Shown: in pieces, positions 1 through 11,236 of the stretch
Numbering within the stretch: the stretch's first letter is position 1
Layout of the letters: each line of letters opens with the position of its first letter
NCBI GenBank assembly: GCA_963693365.1
Contig: CAVNZM010000006.1
Location: 11,470,001-11,534,000 of the forward strand
From: Amoebidium appalachense
Taxonomy: Eukaryota > Ichthyosporea
Reading direction: 5' to 3'
DNA: 64,000 nt
Translations under genes and position numbers: made by a program
The notes under the pieces: generated by a model
Seen by the model: only the letters and a program-made list of their open reading frames with translations
Told to the model about the DNA's origin: nothing
Databases searched by the model: none

Positions 1-317
1 CCTGCACTGCAAAATCCGTAATCGCAGAATCGTGCCCGATTTGTGCCTACGATAGGGACGATTCGGTGCCTATAAAGTCGGGCCGGCCGATGGCCGATGT
101 CGTTCTTGAGATTTTGTGTGCGGAGGCTCATGCGCGCGCCCAAAGAAATGCACAAAGAGTCATCAGCACATTCCTGTGACTCATACCTTATGTAGCCGCT
201 CGTGCTGTAAGTTTGGAATGCAAAGTCAAGATTGCGATCACGTCACCCCGAACGTGCGCGAGATTAGGCTCACGTGTCTAGGACGTCTGGACGGTCTAGC
301 CCGATCATGTCCCAGCA

Positions 318-366
<49 letters not shown>

Positions 367-566
367 GAAAAAAATAAAATAAAAAAAATAACGGGGGAAC
401 CAGGCAATAAATTGGCACCACAAACAGATTTTTTCTCGTCGTTTTTATTAGCCATATCGTTGACACCGCACACAGGTTGTTGTGGCGCTGGCTTACAGCC
501 TGCAGTACTGTTGTATAATATGATCGTGTGTCTGTGACAAACAATATGTTTATAAATGAACGGGGT
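1..566. other. Spacer left of the retrotransposon, with a poly-C tract
   Basis: No gene is supported here. The stretch holds an uninterrupted run of about 45 C at roughly 319-364, followed by an A-rich segment. The open frames across the C run are polyproline or polyglycine artefacts. The sequence just before 567 is the outer flank of the left LTR, and its last five bases do not match the five bases outside the right LTR. Confidence 0.6.
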
Positions 567-1118
567 TGACTAGACCACGCTTTGCTTAGTTACGTGCTAG
601 TCCTACTTACACCTAGTAAGCCGAGCACACTGAGTGAGCTCTGAAGCCCCCGACATGCCCTTATATCGGAGCTCGCACAGCGGCTCAGACATGCGCATCG
701 GTATGTGCTTTTTGGCTACGAGAGCCAATCACATACGGTTCACGGTTCTGTCCCATGGCTATCACGGTTCCAATAAACCTAGTGAGCCAATCGGGTGACA
801 GTACTTGATTATCGATGCATTCCACAGTCATACCTCACGGCTACTTGCATATTTTCCCATGATAAAACTATAACTTAACGCTCATGGTTCCTCTACTACG
901 TGTCGGTCCCATGTGGCTATTATATCTGTTTTCCCATGAATAATCCTGCAAGTTGCACGTGCACATATGTTTAACTCCATGCTCATGCGCACAAGACTGG
1001 GGGAGACATGCATACTGGCCTACCTAAGATCAAACACAGTGGTATATATACATGTACACGTGTGCGTATATCTCAACCTGTGTACATCCATACTAGATAT
1101 CCGGTATAATATACCACA
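567..1118 (-). repeat. 3' LTR of the chromovirus (left copy)
   Basis: On the minus strand the repeat starts TGTGGTATATTATACC and ends CTAGTCA, giving the expected TG...CA termini. A short purine-rich stretch (GGTGGGG on the minus strand, just outside 1118) is a possible polypurine tract. The repeat contains AATAAA-like and TATA-like stretches but no coding frame. Confidence 0.92.
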
Positions 1119-1158
1119 CGCCCCACCGTAAAAAGAAGTATGTCGTCCTCGACATAGG

Positions 1159-1905
1159 TCACCATGCTCCACACAATGAGTCAATGTATCCGTGGAACGA
1201 TGCAAGGTCACCTCTGCGTTGGTGGAACTCCCGGATCTTGTCCGGGCAGGCTAAGTCTTTCTCACACTCCCAAGAGGTGAATGAATCATCTTTGCCTGCC
1301 CACTTGATCTGGTACCACTTGTAAGGGGTGGATTGCTTGCGCCGTTTCTGAATTCTTACGTCAAGCACCTTTTCCACCACCCACTCGTCCGGCAGAACCT
1401 TGTTGAAGTTGTGACTATCGCCCGTGTCCGGGAGGTGAGAGAGATCTTGAGGCCGAATTCTATTTTGCTCACTCAATTCAAGCTGAATATCGTCCACGTG
1501 CCACTTAGATTTCTTCATAGTTGCTAAGCTTCGGATCTCGTACGTGACCGGGCCGACCCTTTTGACGATTTCGTAACCCGTAATCCACCATACATCCCAG
1601 GCACCGATATTTTTGGCTTGATTCCGAACACGTATCCGTGCACCCTTCTTAAATTCACGAGCCACCGAGGGGCCTGGGGGCTCTCGTACGGCACGTTGCT
1701 GGACCACAGCACGGAGCAGAGGCAGACGGGCTAGTAACTCTCGCCGGTATGCCTTCCACTCTGGGTCCTTGAGTGCCGGGTGGTTACTGCTAAGAAGGGC
1801 AACGTCAGGGAATTGTGTTGCTTCTTGCCCGTACACAAGATAATACGGTGTACATTGCAAAATTTTGTGTGTTGTTGTGTTGTATGCATGTGTAACCACC
1901 GGCAA
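1159..1905 (-). pseudogene. pol, part 3: integrase C-terminus and chromodomain
   Basis: The frame holds the end of the integrase core (AYNTTTHK, YYLVYGQEA) and the GPY/F-like region (VGPVTYEI). A chromodomain follows at about residues 170-230 (EWVVEKVLDVR ... YQIKWAGKDDSFTSWECEKDL). Chromodomains of this type bind modified histone H3 and guide insertion into heterochromatin. The frame starts about 75 bp after part 2 stops, so a second frameshift or small deletion separates them. Confidence 0.88.
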
Positions 1906-1978
1906 CAGAGTGTCCCAATTAGTGTGCTCATAATTAACGTACTTTGAGAGTGCATTATTAATAAATCTATGAGACCGT

Positions 1979-3409
1979 TCATTCAGAACCGTTGCTTTGT
2001 GGGTGATATGCAGAGGTGCTCACTTGTGCAATATTTGCTATACGGCAAATCTCAATAATTAGCTCATTGAGAAATTCTGATCCTTGATCACTCAAGAGTG
2101 TACGAGGGGGGCCGTGTATATAGCAAATTACATTCATGAGTGCATGTGCAACATTAACGGCATGCTTAGATTGGATGGGCACAGTGATTAAATACTTCGT
2201 TGCCATATCCATAAACACACAAATGAAAGTATTACCATTTTTCGTTTCTGTGAACGGACCCATAAGGTCAACAGAAACACGAGAGAACATTTTTAAATTT
2301 TCGTATCTCTGTTCAAATGGCCTACTTCTCAAGTGTGGGTTATCGTTACGGCCTTGGCACTGTGTGCAGGCATTCACATAAGCAGTGATATCTTTGTGCA
2401 TGCGTGGCCAATAATAATTGTATAATCTTTCGTAAGTTCGTTCAATGCCAGTATGAGCCCCCCCGTCGTGCACACTTCTTAATAAATCAGCACGAAGGAT
2501 TTCGGGCACATACAGGCAACGACGACCATCCTTAGCCACATGATAAAGCACGTCATCCTCTATCACACACATTTGTGCTATTTTCTTAACCTTTTTGTAT
2601 CCGAAATACTCAAGATTAAGACCGTGTGCAGCTCGTTCCCCCCCTGCCTGCCATTCCCGTTTGGCCTCGGCATCGAGGGAGGCAAGCCACCGGAGCCACG
2701 TGATTATATCCTTACACATTTTGTCCCCCCCCTGTGCCATCATAATTGCTTCCTTCTGATAGCCGGCACCACCGAGTGCAGAAAGGGAGGGCAGGCCGGC
2801 TTGACTGAGTGCAGAAATTTGTGCACATTTCAAGCGGTCTGGATCGAAAATGTGTGTGAATTCGAGTGCATCACCCCAATCAACAAACACTTCGGCTGGT
2901 GTCGAGCTAAGCTCAGATAAATCTGCTGTGAGAACCTCTTGTAATTCCTTTTTCACATCCCACCTTTCCAGTGGTATGTTTTCGTTCTCATGCAGAATAT
3001 ATCCTATACGGCTTAACCCATCAGCATCGTGCATGGTAGGGCCAGGACGGTAGTATAGATCGAAATCATACTCCTGCATTTCCAAAGCCCACCGTTGCAT
3101 CCGTTCGTTTGCTATCCGTTTGACACCTTTAAGAGAAAGACAGGGCTTATGGTCACTTTCCACAATAGTATTCACTCGACCATACACGTACACCCTAAAC
3201 TCTTTCAGTGCCCAATAGATTGCATGCGTTTCTCGTTCGATGTTGCTCCACCTACGTTCGGTAGGTTGAAACATCCGGGAGGCATATGCCACCGTGCGGA
3301 ACTTGCCATCTTTTTGTTTTTTGATACAGGCAAGCCCCTTCCGAGAACCGACTAGCATCACAACGAATAAGAAACTGACCCCCCGTGGGGGAAAGATCGG
3401 GCAGGGCAA
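1979..3409 (-). pseudogene. pol, part 2: RNase H and integrase core
   Basis: This frame overlaps the end of part 1 in another phase. It carries the end of RNase H (ESDHKPC region), the HHCC zinc-binding domain of integrase (H..H..CTQCQGR) and the D,D part of the catalytic core (VDLMGPF; LLSDQGSEF; YHPQSNG). It stops at about 1979 where the core should continue, and the rest is in part 3. A frameshift near the G/C runs at about 3380 joins it poorly to part 1. Confidence 0.88.
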
Positions 3410-5567
3410 GCACTTCCTCCGATAACGCCGATTTGAAATCTTTAAACGAGCGATCTAATTCGTCCGTCCATTTTAACCGTCGGTGTTTTTCTCCGTAACA
3501 CTCGGCATTGATGGGTCGGGCTCGCTCTGCATAATTTAAAATGTGACGGCGGAGATAGGAAGTAATACCCAGAAAACCCCGGAGTTGGTGTAGTGTGTTT
3601 GGTACCGGCCAATCTTTTACTGCCTGAACCTTTTTCGGGTCGGGCCGAATGCCATTCACACCTACAATCCAACCCAAAAACGGTATTTCCGTTAGCCCAA
3701 TGTATGTCTTTGCCCCATCGAGCTTAACACCATATTCACCGAGACGGGTGAAAAGTCGGTCAAGCTTCTGTATTAATTCTTTTTCGGTGTGTGCACCCAC
3801 AGCTAAATCATCGGCATATATCACCACGTCATCGGCCAGAGGGGCCAAAATCTGTGTCATGATAGATGCTAGCTGGGACGGGCAAGTACTGAGCCCCTGT
3901 GGTGCCACACAATAACGATACTGCACACCAGCCACAGAAAATCCTGTTTTTTCACGTGACTCAGCGTCTAGCAGTATTTGGTAAAAGGCACCCGACATAT
4001 CAGCTTTACAGAAATACTTATACCCAGCCAACTTCTCTATTTGTTGTTGCAAGTTGGGCATGGGCCAGGCAGATTTTCGAATTTGCTTGTTAAGAGCACG
4101 AAAATCAGTCAGCAGACGGTATTTTCCGTTTGGTTTTCGTATTACGAAGGTGGGTGAATTATACTGACTGTGTGCTTGTTCCATCTGCCCTCTACGACAC
4201 ATATCCTCCACGATCTCCTTTGCAGCCTGCTCTTTCACTTGTTCCAACCTCCACTGTTTTAATCGAATCGGTGGGTTATCTCCCGTGTCTATGTGCATGG
4301 TGAATCCTTTAATCTGAGGAAATTCGTCGGGGTCCGTAGTGATGAAGCAACGAGAGTGTGCTTCTAATAGTTTCTTGACCTCCGGAAGCATACTCTGAGG
4401 CACCCTATCCCAATCAAAACCGTGGGGAGCCTGGCCGGCATCGTGTGCACCCCCACCCGAAATTTCCGAAATTTTTCGCGGGGGGGGGGGGGGGTTTTCA
4501 TGATCAACGGCACACATTGATTGGTCGATCGGTGAGTGTATCGGACCGCCTCGTGTCCCACTCACATGCCCTTCGTGCCCACACATGTTATCGGTAGGCA
4601 CCCGGCCCGGTGGCACGGCCGGAGGTGAATTGGGTAGGCAACCTTCTCCACCCCCCGTTGCCCACCTGATGCACTGCGCTATTGCACCAACGACGGTTTG
4701 TGTACGACTGGGGTGGGGTTCGGCTTGCAAAACACTCAGTTCGTGTATGTACTCATGTCGGCTCGTAGGAACGAAATGACCGATGGTACCGAACACGTTC
4801 AAATCCGGACCCACACCATTTTCGCACACAACAGCAATAGATTTATCCACACTAATTTCACAGATGGTGGGGGGGAACTTATCTCGAAATTCACGAGTAG
4901 GCTCGAAGATACCGAGGGTGCCAGCAGCAGCAGCAGCAGCAGTCACCTGCACCGTTGCACGTAATACACATCCAAAGCCAGATTTGACGGTGGTGTCGTG
5001 CTTGACGGTAACAGGACACATTGTGTAGGGGGTGTGCAAAGATGACGTCGGCACCACCATCCCCGACACCAGTGTTAGTGAGTGTGCTTGATGATTAGTG
5101 GTGGCAATGTGTTTGTTGGCAAAATCGTTCCCAATAATCATGTCATGCTTAATATTTTTAATTACTAAGCAAGGCCACATGAATGTTTGAGAACCGAGGC
5201 ATAACGGGAGCATCACTTCACCACTCACAGCTAGAGCTTTATCGTTTTTCCTTACAGAAGTAACAATCACATCCGAGGGTTGCAAAGCAAACTCCTGCAT
5301 GTGCCGGGAAAGAACAGCTTCACTAACCACCGTGAATGATGCCCCAGTGTCAAACAATGCAAAGTATTTTTCATTACTCAACGTAACATTAACATAGATA
5401 CGTCTTCCTGCATTGCATATGGCACTTATATCGAACACTTTTCTTATTCTATCGAGTGTTCGAAGTTTCTTTGTGGGGGGGATAGGTGTGGGGGGGTGGG
5501 GGGTCGGGGGTCGGGGGAAGGGGGCTCGGAGGGGGGAATATCGGAAGAAGCCGGGGCAGAAGCACAT
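3252..5567 (-). pseudogene. pol, part 1: aspartic protease, reverse transcriptase, start of RNase H
   Basis: A 771-codon frame. The protease active site DTGA is at about residues 73-76. Reverse transcriptase follows, with the YADD catalytic box and the usual FLGWIV and RGFLG motifs of the Ty3/gypsy thumb and connection. The start of RNase H (IRCDAS) is present, but the frame departs from the family pattern soon after and the remainder continues in another frame. A (CAG)n run at about 4922-4942 encodes a short alanine stretch, and a run of 14 G at about 4480 encodes prolines. Confidence 0.9.
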
Positions 5568-5659
5568 GGTATAGGCACATTTTTAATTACTTTTTCGTGA
5601 CCCACTGGGTCACAATGTGCAATACATGCCGTATACGTGCATCCAGCACCGGCAATTAC

Positions 5660-5851
5660 CTATTTATCACTTTGCTTGCCCTTGTTCTTCTTGGCAGCTC
5701 GGGTGGGGCAATCTTTAAAACGATGCCCCGGCTGCTTGCAAGCCCAACAATTGGGCCCCCTCTTATCTTTCTTATTATCCTTAGCCCATTTGCCCCCCCC
5801 CATTAGATTTACCCTTACCACCAACATTACCCCCACTACCTCCGTGGCCAC
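5660..5851 (-). pseudogene. gag remnant with CCHC zinc knuckle
   Basis: About 60 codons remain open. They include CWACKQPGHRFKDC, a CX2CX4HX4C nucleocapsid knuckle that binds RNA, followed by a lysine-rich tail. The capsid and matrix parts expected upstream are absent because the 5' LTR begins almost at once. The piece lies directly upstream of the protease frame, as expected for the end of gag. Confidence 0.8.
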
Positions 5852-5858
5852 CCCCGGT

Positions 5859-6410
5859 TGACTAGACCACGCTTTGCTTAGTTACGTGCTAGTCCTACTT
5901 ACACCTAGTAAGCCGAGCACACTGAGTGAGCTCTGAAGCCCCCGACATGCCCTTATATCGGAGCTCGCACAGCGGCTCAGACATGCGCATCGGTATGTGC
6001 TTTTTGGCTACGAGAGCCAATCACATACGGTTCACGGTTCTGTCCCATGGCTATCACGGTTCCAATAAACCTAGTGAGCCAATCGGGTGACAGTACTTGA
6101 TTATCGATGCATTCCACAGTCATACCTCACGGCTACTTGCATATTTTCCCATGATAAAACTATAACTTAACGCTCATGGTTCCTCTACTACGTGTCGGTC
6201 CCATGTGGCTATTATATCTGTTTTCCCATGAATAATCCTGCAAGTTGCACGTGCACATATGTTTAACTCCATGCTCATGCGCACAAGACTGGGGGAGACA
6301 TGCATACTGGCCTACCTAAGATCAAACACAGTGGTATATATACATGTACACGTGTGCGTATATCTCAACCTGTGTACATCCATACTAGATATCCGGTATA
6401 ATATACCACA
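5859..6410 (-). repeat. 5' LTR of the chromovirus (right copy)
   Basis: This is a 552-bp copy of the left LTR, with no difference found by eye. The sequence just inside it on the minus strand starts ACCGGGGGTGGCC, which is not an obvious tRNA primer-binding site. That fits a deletion running from near the LTR into gag. Confidence 0.9.
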
Positions 6411-7539
6411 AGTACGTTACATATGCATGCGATGCTTCAATGGATCTAGAGAACGTTAACAATGAGTTAAAAGCTTTGTAGCTAAAGGATATCACATTTA
6501 TGCAGTGTTAATAGCACACATAAGTGAAGCTCGGGCTTAAGCATAAGCAACCTAACAATAATTCCATTTATTCTATCTGCAGGCATGGCTACACAAGATT
6601 ATACGAACTACATTATCCAGCGTATTCCAGCACAAATGTAAGCTACGTATACCTAGCAAAAAATAACGAAACAGCACTACTAACTAAGCTGCCTTTTCGT
6701 TGCTAACAAGAACCACAGTCCGAAGCAACACCCTCGTTAAGCCACGGGAGAGCTGAGCCCACCCCCGAACGTTGCCGTGGTTGTCATCTTCATGGTTGCG
6801 CATCCGCCGGCGCTCGCGAACATCCTTATCTGTAAAACCTGACTGAGCCACAACGAAAATGCCTGAATTCTATCCCCCCCCCCCCCCCCCCCCCCCTCCC
6901 CCCTCAAACATCCCCCCCCCCCCTTTCCCTCCCCATCCCCGGCGCCCTTTTATACCTTTCCCATACTCCTTACTACCCCCCCTCCCCCCCCCCCCCCACC
7001 CCTCTCTCCATCTTCCTCCTTCCCTCCCTCACCCTCCCCCCCCCCCCCCCCCCCTTCCTCTTCCCACGTCTCTCTAAGCACAGATGACATGAATCCTTCT
7101 CCCCCCATCCTTCACACCCACCTCCCCCCTCCCTTGGCCTCCCGCACTCTCCACCCATGCTTTGCCCCCTCAACCCCCCCCCCCCCCCCCCCCCCAACAC
7201 ACACACGCATGACACGAGAAGAGGCATCCCCCCCCCCCCCCTCCCCCCCCCCCGAGGGCCTCCTTTTACGCATTTCCCACTCTTCTTATCTTACTCATCC
7301 CCCTCCCCCCCCCCCCTCCCCCCCCCCCCCCCACTTTTCACCCCCTCTCATCTTTCTCGCTCCCTACCTCACACTGGTCTCTCCCCCTCGTCCCTTTCTC
7401 CCACCACCCTCTCGAAACACATAAGACACGAAACCTTATTTCCCCATCCATCCCCCCCCCCCCCTCCCCCCCTCCCCCCCCCCCATCCCTTAGACATGTA
7501 CAAATAAGACACAAACACACACACACACACACTAACATA
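6411..7539. other. C-rich spacer right of the retrotransposon
   Basis: The first 300 bases are of ordinary composition and include the possible small exon at 6585-6637. From about 6870 to 7490 the plus strand is mostly C with short T interruptions, in several poly-C runs of 10-25. The proline-rich frames there are composition artefacts. A short (CA)n tract ends near 7533. Confidence 0.6.
6585..6637 (+). CDS. Possible first coding exon of an unidentified gene
   Basis: A short open stretch follows a good 3' splice-like site (ctgcag). It starts ATG GCT and reads MATQDYTNYIIQRIPAQ before a strong GTAAGC donor at 6638. The residues look like a normal protein start and not low-complexity sequence. 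Its phase (2) does not match the phase of the open exon at 7550, so if both belong to one gene an exon is missing between them. I do not recognise it. Confidence 0.25.
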
Positions 7540-7549
7540 ATGCCTGCAG

Positions 7550-7884
7550 GTATTGAGTGGCAGATCGTCATGCGAGCCCTATACCAAGGTTTCTATCGTG
7601 ACCCAGAGCTACTCGCCCAACTTCCTCCCGCGCTTCAAGAGCTACTGCCAAAAGACACAGAGGATGCTACAGGCATTTTGCGCAGAAAAACAATAACGGG
7701 TACTTACGGGCCAGCAGCCGCAGCTCCAGCACAGAAGAAGCGCAGGGGCAAGACCATTAGCGTTGAGAGCAGTCCTTATCCTGACCTAAAACAACAAATC
7801 ATTCAGTACATTCGAATTCGTGCAGCTTACTTCCGGGACAAACCAAGCGGTCTAGAGCTTGCACAGGCAGCATGCCCCATATAG
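7550..7884 (+). CDS. Hypothetical protein, possible terminal exon
   Basis: The open frame runs to TAG at 7882-7884 and can also start at an ATG at 7540 (114 codons). A (CA)n tract followed by CTGCAG just upstream looks like the 3' splice sites of the surrounding genes, so this may be a last exon starting at 7550 in phase 1. The protein has a basic nuclear-localisation-like cluster (QKKRRGK), is rich in Ala and Gln, and ends LAQAACPI. An AATAAA follows at 8158. I recognise no family. The gene could also be a remnant truncated by the neighbouring retrotransposon. Confidence 0.3.
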
Positions 7885-8169
7885 TGACAGACGCAATCTA
7901 TCATGCAGAGAGTTGGGCACAGAAAGTGGTGAATCCATTAGCTTTTGAGAGACTATGTGCAATTTTGCCTTGGAAGGAAAGCCAAAACAATCACCAGTAT
8001 GCAGTCATTCCTCTCAGGCCAGGGCTCTAGTCTAGCAGCACGATAAAGCCTATGATAATGATAGATGTGTAAAATGTAAAAAGTAAGATAGAAATGTAAA
8101 TATGGCTAGTTAAGATTGTGTGCCTTAACAACGTATACTGCCTCGTTATATGCATAGAATAAAAGGAAA

Positions 8170-8431
8170 ATTCTTATAAAGGGCTAAAAGCAAAACGGAA
8201 CACGCTGATGTTAACCATGGCAACAAATTGATGCAGTCGTTAAAGAAAAAGGTGAAATGTTCTAAGAAAACTGTGTTCCTTTTTTAAAGAAACTTCTATC
8301 ACACCCGTGGTTTATGTATGTAAATTATCCGACGAGGGAGGGTTTGAGTGTGCAAAAAAGGGGAGGGTGGATGCGTGGCAACAGGTGTATGTATTTTTGT
8401 TTCTGTGTGTGCGCGCGCATGTGCGGGCCGG

Positions 8432-8503
<72 letters not shown>

Positions 8504-8560
8504 ATGCGTGCGTGTGTGCGTGCGTGCGTGTGTGTGTGTGTGCGTGCGCACGCGCGCGTG

Positions 8561-8617
<57 letters not shown>

Positions 8618-9587
8618 ATTTGTGTGTGCACGCGCACGCGCGAGTGTTGTGACATAAACTTTCACCAAGTTTAGGGGTGTGTGTGTAAGCATGAAGTGTG
8701 TACTTGTGTGTGTGGGTGGCAGGGCAGGGAAGGCGAGAATGAGGGGCATGGCGAAGAAAGCCCAGCACTCACAAAGGCTACAAGTAAGCACCCACCTCGG
8801 AGCGTGGATTCTATAAACAGTCCGCTCCATGCAGCCTGTCAACGATTCACCGTTATAATGTCCATCCGAATGACAAGCAAACAACATGAAAATGGACACA
8901 ACAAGCTGAGGGCTGACATTGTTCCATTGACACTAACAGAGAGAAACAAATAAAAGAGAAATACAAAAGTTATCATTGTGATAAAACCAAAACCCACAAG
9001 ACTGGCCCCTCCCCCTGGGGGAGGGACCCACCCACCCCATACGCTACCATCATATGACTATATCAGATAACTTATCACTGATGATCATCAGTATTGTACT
9101 ATGATGGCAGCGCTTTACACACATTCCCAAAACGCAAGCGTTGAGGCTAACTAATAGAAGTCACTCTTGATCACCTGAAACTCAGGCTACATGTTGTACG
9201 GTGATACCCCCTCGTCCTTCCCCCCCCCCCCCCCCGCTCCCCCCCCCCTCCCCCCCCCCCCCCCCCCCCGCCGCCCAAGGCACCCTGTCTTCCCCCCCAT
9301 CCCCCTCCCCGCCCCCCGTCTCGCACTCGTCTCCAGTCGTCCCACCGCGCGCATGCACACAGCACACACTTTCACGCATATTTGACTCACACCGAACACG
9401 TACCTGCACACGCATATCACACACGCACACGAGGTGCACAAACTTTGACCAGCGATGAGCACATGCAGATGCACTCACCCACACCACACACACATACATT
9501 CCCCCCCACAAAGATACGCACACAAACACTGCATGATTAGCACGATAGCTTTGCCCCCAATAGAAACTAAGAAATAGTTGACCGTTG

Positions 9588-9659
<72 letters not shown>

Positions 9660-10570
9660 CGTGCACATGCGCACATCCATTTACTTGTGTAAACGAGCAG
9701 GGTGCACGAGAGGGAGGGGGGAGGGAATGGGGGGGAGGAGGTGCGTGGGGCGGGAGGGAGTGGGGGGGAGGGGGTTGATGGGGAGGGGTCGTTAGAAAAT
9801 TTTATACCTAGGTTGTGGGAGGGGGGAGGGGGACGAGGTGAGTGAGGTGGGAGGGGCCGGCTGCGGAGGGAGGGGAAGGGAGGGAGGGGGGGGGGGGGGG
9901 GGGGGGGGGGGGTCGGTTCGTTTAATGAAAATGCTATCGGGCATATAGTACACAAAGTTTGTCGCGGTCAACACAAAGCAGACCTAAGGTCTTTGCTAAG
10001 AACACACTGAGTATGCATCCGGCCGAAGAAGAGCACCAGCACGAAGGGGTGGGAAGTGTGTGCGTGCGTATGTGTGTGTGTGTGTGCGGGGGTGAGATAG
10101 TTGGTGCAGCCAAAAGGAGCCGGAGGAAAGGCACCGACAAAGAAGATATGGGGAGTATGAAATCATGTGTTGTGTAAGTTAAGTGTCAGTGCATGTGTGC
10201 GTGTGATTTAGAGCGCGGACTTCTAAGGGTCGAATGGGTTGGTATTGTGCGTGTTTGCGTGTGTGTGTGGTGGGTGGCTGGTGGTGGTGGTGGTGGTGGT
10301 GGTGGTGTGTGTGTGTGTGTGTGGGAGGGGAGGGGGAGGAGGGGGGGGGGGGGAGGGGCTCACGCAAGATGTTGCAGGGTACATACACCCTGTTTGTCAC
10401 TCCCCCTCCTCCGTCCAACCCCGGGCAGACTCGTGGCCCCAACTCCACCCCCTTCTCCCAATCACCCTTTCTATCACACCTCATCTTTAGTTACGTCCCC
10501 CCTCCCCCTGCCCCCCTTCACCACCACCACTTGCAGCCCCTTGGCTACTAATGAATGCTCAGAGTTTGCC

Positions 10571-10604
<34 letters not shown>

Positions 10605-10649
10605 GGCCCTCCACTGCCACTGGCTACCGCCCCCGCCCCCCACCCTTTC

Positions 10650-10730
<81 letters not shown>

Positions 10731-10964
10731 CCCCGCCCCCACCCCCCTCTCTCCCACCCTGCTCCCGTCACTCTCCCGCTCTCCCAATCTTCCCCTACCC
10801 CACCCTCCCCCCCCCCCCCCCCAAAACACACACACACACGCAGCAGAGCACAAGTCCAACCACCGGTCCTCCCCTACACATCGACCCTACGGCAACCACT
10901 TCTTTTTCCTCTCCCTGGCCAGCCCTTTGTCCCCGCCATCCCCGTTCACCCATCTCTGCACCTC

Positions 10965-11002
<38 letters not shown>

Positions 11003-11189
11003 TTTCTTCCCCCCCCCTTATTACCACTGATTCCTTGCTACCTCCCCCCCCCCCCTCCCCCCCCCCCCCCCCCTCCCCTCCCCCCCCCCCCCTCCCCTTG
11101 CAATCCAACTCCTCTCCCTGCCCCTCAGTGACACACCCTTTTCCCCCCACCCCCCCACCCCTCCCCCCCTCCCCTCCTCCACCCACACC

Positions 11190-11236
<47 letters not shown>

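Larger units (their letters stand above)
567..6410 (-). mobile_element. Ty3/gypsy chromovirus LTR retrotransposon, defective
   Basis: The element lies on the minus strand between two 552-bp direct repeats that look identical by eye. From its 5' side (right) come a CCHC knuckle (end of gag), aspartic protease, reverse transcriptase, RNase H, integrase and a C-terminal chromodomain, which is the Ty3/gypsy order with a chromovirus tail. Only about 200 bp separate the 5' LTR from the knuckle, so most of gag and the leader are missing. The pol frame breaks near 3250-3400 and near 1905-1980. The five bases flanking each end differ, so no target-site duplication is visible. It is probably a young but defective copy, or a young copy with assembly errors. 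Confidence 0.93.

Noticed and set aside
5820-5858. Primer-binding site of the retrotransposon
   Set aside because: The bases just inside the 5' LTR do not begin TGG and match no tRNA 3' end that I can recognise.
8299-8660. Frames reading HTHTHT or CVCVCV, also at many other (GT)n tracts
   Set aside because: They are translations of dinucleotide repeats and occur on both strands in every frame.
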